The notes under the pieces were generated by a model. That model was not told the DNA's origin. It did not search any database and saw only the letters and a list, made by a program, of their open reading frames with translations. The translations under genes and the position numbers were made by a program. This document shows positions 35,719 to 43,369 of a stretch of DNA of 44,779 nucleotides, in pieces. The stretch is from Prevotella sp. (GTDB lineage: Bacteria > Bacteroidota > Bacteroidia > Bacteroidales > Bacteroidaceae), in NCBI GenBank assembly GCA_022781445.1, contig JALETQ010000044.1, positions 1 to 44,779 on the forward strand, read 5' to 3'. Every line of letters starts with the position of its first letter. The stretch's first letter is position 1.

Positions 35719-36771
35719 ATGAGACACATAATTAAAATACTATGCCTTCTGCTATCTCTTTTCACTTCAATAAAAACAACAGTAGCACAGAATACTATCA
35801 AACCTTTATCAGAATGGGATATAACAGCATTTTGCTCTTATAACTCATACCATCCATACAATTATTTGAAAGCTGACAATAATTGGGAAATTCTTTGCGC
35901 TCTTAAAAAGGAACACTTGCTTTCCGAATTACAGTCAATGGGGGTCAACTACAGCCAAAGTCAAATTATGCTCCTTCATATCGGGGGCTTTCTTAAACAT
36001 AAAGAAATGAGATGGGCTACAACTATGCCCATATTCGACAAAAAAGAGACCGACTCCATACGAGACCTTTCCAAGCAAATAGCCGAAAGGCTTTATTACA
36101 AAATGGAAAATGATTATCGCAGTTTCTTAAAAGAACTATCACAAAACGGATACAAGGACAACTCTTTCAGCCTTATGTTTTCTTATCTGCTCGACGGAAA
36201 AGCTTGGAATAAAATCTCCCCGGAGAAACAGGAGTTGGGAAATTATGCCACTTGGACAGGAGTTATTTGGGCAATGTATGCACCACGCCAACATCAGAAA
36301 ATCGGAACAAATGGATTTGGAGCGTTAAGACTCAATTGGACAGACAGCCTCACCCTTTATCCCAGCAACCAAATGATGCTTGACTTTCAAGACGAATTTA
36401 TAAAGAACAAAAAGGTAACAGATGCCAAACTAATAGAGCAACTTTATCGTTTGGGGGCAGTTGATCAAAGTGGAAAAATTACCATTCCGATAATTAATGA
36501 AACCGAAACAAACGAGTTTAATACTATTTGCGACACCATCATAGAAAAACTCGCCTCCGCGGTTGAAGATAACTTAGAACAGTTTATGAAAATAGCCGGT
36601 CTACAAAACAGAGAACTTTCTACCGTCATCTTCTACCACGAGCTAATATGGGATCTTATGGAATTATTGCAAAAAAACAGATTGATAACAATGCCCCGAA
36701 TATTACTATCGTCCCAAGCTCCCCCAAAAGAGATCCGAAATATAATGTTTTTCACCGTGAAACAAGATTAA
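35719..36771 (+). CDS. Exported protein of unknown function, AT-rich
   Basis: 350 residues. Signal peptide MRHIIKILCLLLSLFTSIKT followed by TVAQ. The mature part is mixed helical and soluble-looking (LLSELQSMGVNYSQSQIMLL, AERLYYKMENDYRSFLKEL, LIEQLYRLGAVDQSGKITIP, IIEKLASAVEDNLEQFMKIAG, DLMELLQKNRLITMPRIL). I recognise no named family, but the middle resembles a long helix-turn-helix protein in which a hydrophobic insert is used as a ligand pocket; that is speculative. Base composition is clearly more AT-rich than all neighbours, with A- or T-ending codons, suggesting recent transfer. The internal ATG at 35719 is chosen because it starts the signal peptide; 35671 is also in frame. Confidence 0.75.
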   Translation: MRHIIKILCLLLSLFTSIKTTVAQNTIKPLSEWDITAFCSYNSYHPYNYLKADNNWEILCALKKEHLLSELQSMGVNYSQSQIMLLHIGGFLKHKEMRWATTMPIFDKKETDSIRDLSKQIAERLYYKMENDYRSFLKELSQNGYKDNSFSLMFSYLLDGKAWNKISPEKQELGNYATWTGVIWAMYAPRQHQKIGTNGFGALRLNWTDSLTLYPSNQMMLDFQDEFIKNKKVTDAKLIEQLYRLGAVDQSGKITIPIINETETNEFNTICDTIIEKLASAVEDNLEQFMKIAGLQNRELSTVIFYHELIWDLMELLQKNRLITMPRILLSSQAPPKEIRNIMFFTVKQD

Positions 36772-36857
36772 GCCCCAAAAGGAGTTAAAGACAATTTATT
36801 CCACACCTTTTAATCCAGAAACTTATGTATTTACCATTCTCTCTGTTCCTCTTTATA

Positions 36858-37128
36858 GACTGAAAGATCCCTTACAGGAAAAAAAACGACAGCCAGTAAC
36901 TACGAACCAAACCTTATTGAAAGAGTGGTGGATATTGCCGAAGGGATTACATTGAGTGCAGGCGGTGGGTTGGACTTCCAAGTCAACGGAGAGACTTATG
37001 CTGATACCGCTTTTCAGCGAAGACCGTACCACGAAGGCAATAAGAGAAGGTCTCGACAACAAAAGCCTAAAACCCTCTTGCGCTTCATCGGACGAACCGT
37101 GCATCCTTACGACTTGCAAGACAAATGA
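36858..37128 (+). pseudogene. Possible gene remnant
   Basis: An open stretch on plus reads TGKKTTASNYEPNLIERV, then VDIAEGITLSAGGGLDFQVN and GETYADTAF, which looks like real protein, but it has no ATG near its beginning. After about 37010 the protein-like sequence seems to continue in another frame (FSEDRTTKAIREGLDNKSLKP). This fits a frameshifted relic of an unknown gene. The remainder of the gap 36772-37239 has nothing else I can support. Confidence 0.3.
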
Positions 37129-37239
37129 TGGTTTCACACGGACGGCATGGGCAATGACAAGGAAATACGGAACAAAACCACGAAAGATATCCGGCCGACC
37201 GAAAGCCAAAACAAGCCCGAACCGGAACACTCCTTTCGC

Positions 37240-37327
37240 AAAAGGGCAACTTTCACTGTCCGGAAGGGCAGGTTTTATTCGGGAAAAGGGCAGGTTTCAC
37301 GAAACGAAAGGGCAGGTTTTGCATCAC
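37240..37327. repeat. 22-bp-period tandem repeat array, four units
   Basis: Units start at 37240, 37262, 37284 and 37306; the GGG of each AAAGGGCAGGTTT core falls at 37244, 37266, 37288 and 37310, exactly 22 bp apart. The core is the reverse complement of the core at 22453. It lies between the convergent AT-rich gene (plus) and the anti-sigma gene (minus). Confidence 0.8.
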
Positions 37328-37424
37328 ATGGGTTCCCAATGGCCGGTCGGACATCGACTGTCACCGATGAAATCCAATCGTTCGTGAGAGTTCGATCGGG
37401 AGATGATACAGCCACCAAAAGCAG

Positions 37425-37453
37425 AAGCCGGAATCGATAATCGAAACCGGCTT
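37425..37453 (-). terminator. Possible terminator of the sigma/anti-sigma operon
   Basis: AAGCCGG (37425-37431) and CCGGCTT (37447-37453) can pair around a 15-base loop; on the minus strand the tract CTTCTGCTTTTGG follows. It lies about 100 bp after the anti-sigma stop. The T-run is imperfect. Confidence 0.5.
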
Positions 37454-37554
37454 TCCTTGAAACTAAAAAACAAATTTTCATGGATTATTCACCCTCACGG
37501 GCCGAATACTGTTTTAATAAACTTGATATTGTTTTGTGTAAAGCTTGAAAAATT

Positions 37555-38028
37555 CTACTTGATGGTCACGGCATCGGTGTCCGTACGCCGCAGGCTGTCG
37601 GTTTTGATGGAATCACTCTTGGCTACCGACGGACCATGTTTCTCGGTTTTGTCCTGCACGGCCACACGGTGCATCTCTTCTTTGGTTTCCGACCGGAAAG
37701 CCACTTGCAACGCATTGCTCAGCGTTATGGTGATGGCAACGACGGCAGCAGCCCTGAAGAGGGGCATCATGCGGTGCCTGAGCGTTATCTTACGTGCTTT
37801 CACGGGCATGGGTTCACCGATGATTTCCAATATTTCATTGTCGAAATCGTCACTCAACTTCTCGTTTTGAGCGTTGTCGAGCTGGCAATCAAAGAGTGCC
37901 TTGTAAGATATCAACTCCACCGGCACATCCTTCTGACTGAAAAATGTCCTGAGAATGCGTTCCTCTTCGAGGGTCGTTTCGCATCTCCAGTATCTTTCGA
38001 GGAGTTGTTCGATGTATTTATAGTCCAT
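37555..38028 (-). CDS. Putative membrane anti-sigma factor
   Basis: 157 residues. A cytoplasmic N-terminal half (MDYKYIEQLLERYWRCETTLEEE, helical, with a short acidic region), one membrane helix (about 89-110: PLFRAAAVVAITITLSNALQ) and a short extracytoplasmic tail. It overlaps the ECF sigma gene by 11 bp, the usual position for the cognate regulator in Bacteroidetes. I infer anti-sigma function from position and topology only; there is no FecR or zinc-binding anti-sigma signature (no HxxxCxxC). Confidence 0.75.
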   Translation of the reverse strand: MDYKYIEQLLERYWRCETTLEEERILRTFFSQKDVPVELISYKALFDCQLDNAQNEKLSDDFDNEILEIIGEPMPVKARKITLRHRMMPLFRAAAVVAITITLSNALQVAFRSETKEEMHRVAVQDKTEKHGPSVAKSDSIKTDSLRRTDTDAVTIK

Positions 38029-38533
38029 AATCGTCTGTTTCTTGAATACGTTGTTTGATGGTCTGGCGCGCTCTGAAGATATTTACCTTGACCGATTCTT
38101 CGCTGATGTTCATGATGGCGGCGATGTCCTTGTAGCTTTTTTCTTCAAAATCCCGCAACTGAATGCACGAGCGTTGCTTTTCGGGCAGTTCGTCAACGAG
38201 TCGTCTGATCCATGCAATTCTGTCGTTTTGAGAGGTCTTTTCGTAAGGATCGGGGCCGTAATCTTTTCGCATCGCCTCCTCCGATTCTTCGTAAGAGAGG
38301 CTGTCGGCACCCCTTTTTCGGGTGTGGTCGACGGCAATGTTCCGGCAGACGGTAAGGCAGAAAGCCTCCATAGAGTCGATGTTTTGCCAATCGTCGCGTT
38401 TGTTCCAAACCTTGATGAGCGTTTCCTGTACGACATCTTCTGCGGTTTCTCTGCCCCTTGTGATACGCAAGGCAAGTCGAAAGAGGATATCTTTCAAAGG
38501 CAGCACGTCGTTTCTGAAACTTTTCTGGCTCAT
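38018..38533 (-). CDS. ECF-subfamily RNA polymerase sigma factor
   Basis: 171 residues. Region 2 (about 10-75) has DILFRLALRITRGRETAEDVVQETLIKVWNKRDDW, with the DNA-melting stretch of ECF factors. Region 4 (about 110-165) has LPEKQRSCIQLRDFEEKSYKDIA, then IMNISEESVKVNIFRARQTI, a helix-turn-helix. It is translated first in a two-gene operon with the putative anti-sigma factor. The regulon is unknown. Confidence 0.93.
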   Translation of the reverse strand: MSQKSFRNDVLPLKDILFRLALRITRGRETAEDVVQETLIKVWNKRDDWQNIDSMEAFCLTVCRNIAVDHTRKRGADSLSYEESEEAMRKDYGPDPYEKTSQNDRIAWIRRLVDELPEKQRSCIQLRDFEEKSYKDIAAIMNISEESVKVNIFRARQTIKQRIQETDDYGL

Positions 38534-38675
38534 GTTCTCTCTGCTATAAAAGACGTATTAACGGGGATGGAAGTTACAAAATCCCCGGATTATTTTTTCA
38601 ATTCAATGTTTTTTAACTCAAACGGGCCGTCTGGGGCGGAGTAGATTTACTCCGCTTACCCGCATCTTGCTTGTC

Positions 38676-38780
38676 GGTTTGTCTGGCCGTAGCCCTCTGC
38701 ACCTGCCACAAAACCTTCCATCCGGATGCCCTACAACCAAAGAAGACCTATCCGGACTCTGACGACCTATTCGGATTTGC
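38676..38780. repeat. Hairpin-forming intergenic element, copy 3 of 3
   Basis: Core 38676-38715: GGTTTGT...ACAAAACC closes an outer stem; inside is TGGCCGTAGCCC, corresponding to TGACGTAGTCCG in copies 1 and 2. The following CCATCCGGATGCCC...CTATCCGGACT aligns with the tails of the other copies. It lies upstream of the sigma gene and after the terminator at 38831. 38534-38675 shows no other feature. Confidence 0.5.
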
Positions 38781-38830
38781 CGGAAAGACGTGCAGCCAAG
38801 CAGCAGCTCTTGGAGGATAACCCATGAAAA

Positions 38831-38875
38831 CAAGTAACCGAAAAAACCGACAAAATCGGTTTTTTCGGTTACTTG
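38831..38875. terminator. Bidirectional terminator, perfect 20-bp hairpin
   Basis: CAAGTAACCGAAAAAACCGA (38831-38850) and its exact reverse complement (38856-38875) enclose the loop CAAAA. The inner arms contain A- and T-runs, so it can terminate in both directions. It lies 42 bp after the stop of the gene at 38918 and may insulate it from the sigma gene. Confidence 0.85.
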
Positions 38876-38917
38876 TGATATGCGATCTGCCCTCATAGAG
38901 ACAGATGGCAGGCCGGT

Positions 38918-39802
38918 TTACGGATTGGTTCTGAAAGGCACGAGCTGAATTTCGGTCGTGGGACCACCATTATATCCGCAAATAATAACCTGGTAATCGG
39001 CATTTTTGGTGGCACAATACAATTCGATTTCCTGACTGCCTTTATGGATATACTGCGGTGTCGGATGCTGCTGACTGATAAGATTCTTGAACATCGCTTC
39101 ATTAGAACCTAAATCTTTCACCCAAGAATCAATGTAATTCTTCTTTTGGGCACCCACATAGTAGGGATCGTCATTGGTCGTACTGATTTTCACCATCACC
39201 TTGCCATCTTCTCCGGGAGTCACCGATTCAACAGTGATTTTGTTTTCGGAGGGAGTGGGCGAAAGTGTTTTATACTTCTGCATGTAGATCGGAGTGGTAA
39301 TTTCGCCTTCCAAGGAAAGACCATAGCAATAGGCATAGTACTCGTGATCCCAAAGGATGAAGCCGTAGTCGGTACCGCCATCCATGGTGTAATCGCCCTT
39401 GTTTACTTGCGAAGGAAGGATATCTGTCCATGTTTTACTGTAGAGACTTGCTACATAAACCCACCATTCCTTATCCATATTGAAGATGGAACCATATACG
39501 TCCCAAGCTCTGCCGTAGCCGGTTTGATCGGTGAAACATGAATAATAAGTGATGTTCTTGTCTTTGGGAACAATGTTTACTTTGAGAACCGATGAAGTGA
39601 TTTCTGCCGGTTCGATCACAAAATCGTCACCGGTGTTGAATGCCGGCATCTCCAAGAATGAAATACTGTCAACCTCGGCGGCATCATAGGTTACCACTTT
39701 TCCGTCTTTTTGGTGAACCAAAAGATTGTAGTCGTTTTTGGTTTGCGCTCCTACGGTGAAAGCCATCATGATGGCGAGAAGCATTAAGCTATATTTTTTC
39801 AT
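38918..39802 (-). CDS. Exported protein with N-terminal VDSISF motif
   Basis: 294 residues from MKKYSLMLLAIMMAFTVGAQ (signal peptide). A short N-terminal module, YNLLVHQKDGKVVTYDAAEV followed by DSISF, is shared with its two upstream neighbours. The rest (about 45-294) has beta-sandwich-like segments with aromatic-rich loops (TTNDDPYYVGAQKKNYIDSW). It is a divergent duplicate of the next gene: both have SVTxGxDG and TNDDPY in the same place. No T9SS tail is visible. Function unknown. Last gene of a three-gene cassette. Confidence 0.8.
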   Translation of the reverse strand: MKKYSLMLLAIMMAFTVGAQTKNDYNLLVHQKDGKVVTYDAAEVDSISFLEMPAFNTGDDFVIEPAEITSSVLKVNIVPKDKNITYYSCFTDQTGYGRAWDVYGSIFNMDKEWWVYVASLYSKTWTDILPSQVNKGDYTMDGGTDYGFILWDHEYYAYCYGLSLEGEITTPIYMQKYKTLSPTPSENKITVESVTPGEDGKVMVKISTTNDDPYYVGAQKKNYIDSWVKDLGSNEAMFKNLISQQHPTPQYIHKGSQEIELYCATKNADYQVIICGYNGGPTTEIQLVPFRTNP

Positions 39803-39874
39803 GAGTAATTTTTCAAATTTAATGTGTGATGATATCATGTGATGATTCATGTTCGGTGAACGGTGTCAGCCGAA

Positions 39875-40768
39875 TCAGTCGGCATAATAGGTGGTGACGT
39901 ATTTGTAATACTTGGTGGTACGCACACCATACTTATAGCCAAACGCCAAAACGATGTATTCGGTCTGATCTTTTAAATTGGGGATCAACACCTTCTGACT
40001 TCCGGTGTGAACCATCGATCCATAGCCTCCATACTTGGTTTGCACGCTAATCATCTTGTCGACCGCCGCCTCTTCAGAGCCTTCGTCAGTCACCTTCTTC
40101 TTAAACGACTCATAAGTTTGGTAAGTTACGACATAAGGATCGTCGTTAGTGGCTGTCATTTCAACGGTCAGCCCATCAGGACCGGAGGTAACAGACTTGA
40201 TATCCAATTCATTTTTAGACATTTCCACACCGGGAGTAGTGAACCAGAGTTCGGTAACATCGGTCAGCACTTTGGCGGTTTCGGGGTCGATGCCATAGGC
40301 ATAGATGCAATAACGTGTATTGGGCATCAACGGTTTGATGAGGTCATTCGAATCAAAACTTTGTGTTCCTTTCGATACACTCTGTCTCATCACGTCTTGC
40401 CAAGTGACGCCTTCATTGCCCGAAGCCAGGTTTGACCACCATGCCTGGTCGTGATCGGTGAGAGTTCCATATTGATCCTTGATGATTCCGTAGCTCTCTT
40501 CGCTCACCATGAACTGATAATAGTTGAGTTCATCGCTCGAGGGAACGATCTGATAGGTGGCGTGATCGGGGTCATTGTCGCCGAGCTTGATGGTCAGTGT
40601 TTCTTTGGGAGCAACCGCTTTGGGAGCAAAGTTGATGTGATCGACGTCCGACAACATGTAACCTGCCACGGTTTTGTCTTTCTTGTGTATACGAACACGG
40701 TAATTATCTTGGGCAAAAGCGGTTGTTGCCATCAACGCAACAACGACCAAAGTAAATATTTTTTTCAT
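39875..40768 (-). CDS. Exported protein, paralogue of 38918-39802
   Basis: 297 residues with signal peptide (MKKIFTLVVVALMATTAFAQ). The N-terminal module reads NYRVRIHKKDKTVAGYMLSD followed by VDHINF. The remainder holds beta-rich, fibronectin-like segments (DELNYYQFMVSEESYG, PNTRYCIYAYGIDPETAKVL, EYIVLAFGYKYGVRTTKYY). It matches its downstream neighbour in domain order and in the SVTSGPDGLTVEMTATNDDP stretch. No T9SS tail. 6 bp after the T9SS-tailed gene. Confidence 0.8.
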   Translation of the reverse strand: MKKIFTLVVVALMATTAFAQDNYRVRIHKKDKTVAGYMLSDVDHINFAPKAVAPKETLTIKLGDNDPDHATYQIVPSSDELNYYQFMVSEESYGIIKDQYGTLTDHDQAWWSNLASGNEGVTWQDVMRQSVSKGTQSFDSNDLIKPLMPNTRYCIYAYGIDPETAKVLTDVTELWFTTPGVEMSKNELDIKSVTSGPDGLTVEMTATNDDPYVVTYQTYESFKKKVTDEGSEEAAVDKMISVQTKYGGYGSMVHTGSQKVLIPNLKDQTEYIVLAFGYKYGVRTTKYYKYVTTYYAD

Positions 40769-40774
40769 GAGAGA

Positions 40775-41245
40775 TTACTTTTTGAATTTAACAGCTTGGT
40801 TGTCTACTTGAATGATATATACACCGTGAGTGAGGTCGGCAACATCGACAGCACCGCCTTTCCATTGCGAAAGGTTCTTCACCATGCGTCCGTCCATGCT
40901 GAAAACACGCACATTGGCAGCACCATCCACACCCTGCAGGCGAAGCACAGAGCCGTTGGCATCAAGGCTTACGCTGAAGTTTGCCACTGTGGTTTCGGCA
41001 ATCTTGTTGGCAAGCATGAAGTAAATTTTTTCTACGGAAGCATAATCGAATGAGGCAAGTTCCGATTTTTCGCCATTCACTGCGATACCGGATTCTTTCA
41101 AGACGATGTTCTTCACGGTTTTTAGCTCGTACTGGCTGGAGCCGTTCTTGGTCAGAACAACCAGATGTTGCGTGTCGTCTGCCTGGGCAATTCCGCACGA
41201 AAGCAGCATCGAAGCAACGAGCATTTTCTTGGTAATTTTCTGCAT
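40775..41245 (-). CDS. Small T9SS cargo protein with type A sorting tail
   Basis: 156 residues. Signal peptide MQKITKKMLVASMLLSCGIAQ. Two VDSI-type modules, one at about 25-50 (HLVVLTKNGSSQYELKTVKN) and one near residues 62-74 (ELASFDYASVEKIYF), then directly the T9SS type A tail of about 75 residues: ANVRVFSMDGRMVKN...DLTHGVYIIQVDNQAVKFKK. There is almost nothing between the modules and the tail, so it is a near-minimal T9SS substrate. It is the first gene of a cassette with two larger exported paralogues that lack a tail. Confidence 0.85.
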   Translation of the reverse strand: MQKITKKMLVASMLLSCGIAQADDTQHLVVLTKNGSSQYELKTVKNIVLKESGIAVNGEKSELASFDYASVEKIYFMLANKIAETTVANFSVSLDANGSVLRLQGVDGAANVRVFSMDGRMVKNLSQWKGGAVDVADLTHGVYIIQVDNQAVKFKK

Positions 41246-41284
41246 AATCAGATTTGTTTTTAATGTTTGTATGAATTAAGTGTT

Positions 41285-41318
41285 CGTATTCCTAATACGA
41301 TAGAAACGCCCAAAGTTA
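41285..41318 (-). promoter_or_regulatory. Promoter and palindrome before the three-gene cassette
   Basis: TAACTTTGG on the minus strand (41318-41310) is a -7 element about 65 bp before the ATG; no good -33 is seen. TCGTATTCCTAATACGA (41285-41301), a perfect 7-bp inverted repeat, lies at or just after the predicted start and could be an operator or leader hairpin. Confidence 0.5.
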
Positions 41319-41532
41319 TATATTTATTCTTGATTTTCAGAAGCACGGATTCTATTTTTTTGCATTCTTAACAGCCATATACAATTTCATTTACATCGAT
41401 ATATGATGGTACTATGGACACCTATCCGCCATCGATCCGATCGCCGACGAGACCGAAACCGAAACATCGGACAGCCCTTCTTGACCGACAAAGATTCGCA
41501 TCATCCGATTCATCAAGGTTTTTCCCACCCCT

Positions 41533-43260
41533 CTAATCTTCCGTATCCGCCGACGCCGGGGCTTCTCCGGGAAGAGAAGGCTTTTCATCCGTCTCCGATT
41601 GTTCGTGCACTTCCAATCTGGCAGCCTCCCTGTATTCGGCAGGCGTCATGCCATAGTGCGACGAAAACAGCCGGTAGAAAGTCGTTGCGGTCATACCACA
41701 CTCCTTTGCGATGTAATCAATGGTGTAGTACGGATGCTTTTTGAGGATGTCTGCCGCATATTCCAAACGCAATCCGTTCACGAATTGGGAATAGGACATG
41801 CCGGCATACTTGGTGAAAAGTGACGAGAACTTGTTCTTCGGAATGTGAAACTGTTGTATCAGTGCTTCACGGTTGAGGTCGGTCCGGAGATAAAGCCTTC
41901 GCGAAATCATTTCTTCCCTCACCGATTCGAACAGCCGGCGTTCCTTGTCCGGAGCAGGTCTGGCCTCATTTAGGAGGTATTCGTTGCGCGCCAACTGTTC
42001 CTTCCTGATTTTCTCGTCGAGCATTTTCACCATCAGCTTGTTTTTCTGTAGCATCTTTCGGCTGAAACGATAGGTAAAATAAGTGATGCTGCCCAACAGA
42101 AGCACCACCAGCAGCACCACGACGGCCATGACAAACGTCCGTTCGTCGTCAAGCTGCCGTTGCTGTTCCATCTCTTTGTTTTTCTGTTCGTACACCGAGG
42201 TCAGTTCCGAATCGGCATCCAATTCTTCTCTGTCGATGATATTGCGTTTGAGTTTGGCTATCTGTTTGTAGCACGCTGCCGTCTCACGATAGTTTCCTTT
42301 GCCCTCATAGCCTTCTGCAAGCAGACGGTAAGCATCGATCATCTCTGTGGTTCCGACAACGGATATTTGTTCCAGATAAGAGATCCGCTCCCTTGCAAAG
42401 GCTGTCATGTCATCGTAAAGGCTGTCTGCCCGAAGATAGGGCAGGACACATTTGTAGTCATATCTGCCACTGTCGCCCAACATTTTGAAGGTTTCGTAAT
42501 ATCGTTGTGCCTGTTGAGATTTCCCCTCCCGGCGGGCAAGTACGGCAAGATGGGCATAAAGGTCTTTCAGACGTTGTTCCGGAATGCGGGCACGTCGGTA
42601 GGAATCCGCGCCGTCGTCCACACCGGCCAGGTCAGAGACACGGCGCAACACCTGCCGACATTCATCATTACGGTTGTCTTGCTGGAGATATTCCACAAGG
42701 AACATGTAATACAGATATAAATCCTCATCAGAACGGGAAGCCTTTTCCATACGGCCGATGGAGGAGCGCATCAAACGATAAGCAACGGTTTTGCTGCCTC
42801 TGACGTAGGCACATCGCCCTCGGAAAAAGATGGCTTCGGCCTGATTGTGCACATCGCCCGATTTTCGGGCAAGCCGTTCCAACCGGAACGAACACCGTTC
42901 CACCCCGGCAATATTACCGATGGCAAAGTAACAGGGCATGAGCCGCACCATGAGATCCTTCTGCCGGTCGACGTTTCGGCTGATAACTTTGTCGTAAAGT
43001 GCCCTTTTATAATATTTGATGGCATCGAAATACTTGCCTCTGTTGAAGAACAGATCGCCTTCTATGAGATTGACCTCGTGGGCAGGCAGGTTGTGAGTGC
43101 GGCGTAATAGGATCAGTTCTTTCCTTGCCGCCGACAGATCCTTGGCACTTTGCCGATAAACAGTATGAATTTTACGCAGCAGCAACGAGTCATGGGTTCC
43201 TCCGACCGATATGACGGGCAGCAGAAAGAGCAGCAAAAGGAGGAGTTGTTTCTTCGTCAT
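41533..43260 (-). CDS. Membrane-anchored TPR/AraC-type transcriptional regulator
   Basis: 575 residues. Signal anchor at 1-20, a periplasmic TPR-rich region (about 30-335; LIEGDLFFNRGKYFDAIKYY, AHLAVLARREGKSQQAQRYY, LLAEGYEGKGNYRETAACYK), one membrane helix (376-397), a coiled linker and a cytoplasmic AraC/XylS helix-turn-helix at about 455-548 (LIQQFHIPKNKFSSLFTKYA, YIAKECGMTATTFYRLFSSH). The protein senses outside and binds DNA directly inside, without phosphorelay residues. It lies between the T9SS cassette and the BspA-like gene; either may be its target. Own promoter at 43297-43305. Confidence 0.9.
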   Translation of the reverse strand: MTKKQLLLLLLFLLPVISVGGTHDSLLLRKIHTVYRQSAKDLSAARKELILLRRTHNLPAHEVNLIEGDLFFNRGKYFDAIKYYKRALYDKVISRNVDRQKDLMVRLMPCYFAIGNIAGVERCSFRLERLARKSGDVHNQAEAIFFRGRCAYVRGSKTVAYRLMRSSIGRMEKASRSDEDLYLYYMFLVEYLQQDNRNDECRQVLRRVSDLAGVDDGADSYRRARIPEQRLKDLYAHLAVLARREGKSQQAQRYYETFKMLGDSGRYDYKCVLPYLRADSLYDDMTAFARERISYLEQISVVGTTEMIDAYRLLAEGYEGKGNYRETAACYKQIAKLKRNIIDREELDADSELTSVYEQKNKEMEQQRQLDDERTFVMAVVVLLVVLLLGSITYFTYRFSRKMLQKNKLMVKMLDEKIRKEQLARNEYLLNEARPAPDKERRLFESVREEMISRRLYLRTDLNREALIQQFHIPKNKFSSLFTKYAGMSYSQFVNGLRLEYAADILKKHPYYTIDYIAKECGMTATTFYRLFSSHYGMTPAEYREAARLEVHEQSETDEKPSLPGEAPASADTED

Positions 43261-43296
43261 GCAGATGAGATGATAGATTAAAAACCAAACGCGAAT

Positions 43297-43305
43297 GCAA
43301 ATTTA
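43297..43305 (-). promoter_or_regulatory. Promoter -7 element of the TPR/AraC regulator
   Basis: TAAATTTGC on the minus strand about 37 bp before the ATG at 43260. The upstream T-rich stretch may serve as the -33 region. Confidence 0.55.
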
Positions 43306-43320
43306 CGAATAAATTCAAGA

Positions 43321-43359
43321 CAAAAAAAGCAGTCCCGACATGCGAACATGCGAGACTGC
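43321..43359 (-). terminator. Intrinsic terminator after the 65-residue gene
   Basis: On the minus strand GCAGTCTCGCATG, loop TTCG, CATGTCGGGACTGC, then seven T (43328-43322). A stem of about 13 bp with one bulge. It separates the small gene from the TPR/AraC regulator. Confidence 0.85.
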
Positions 43360-43369
43360 CGAGAGATTG

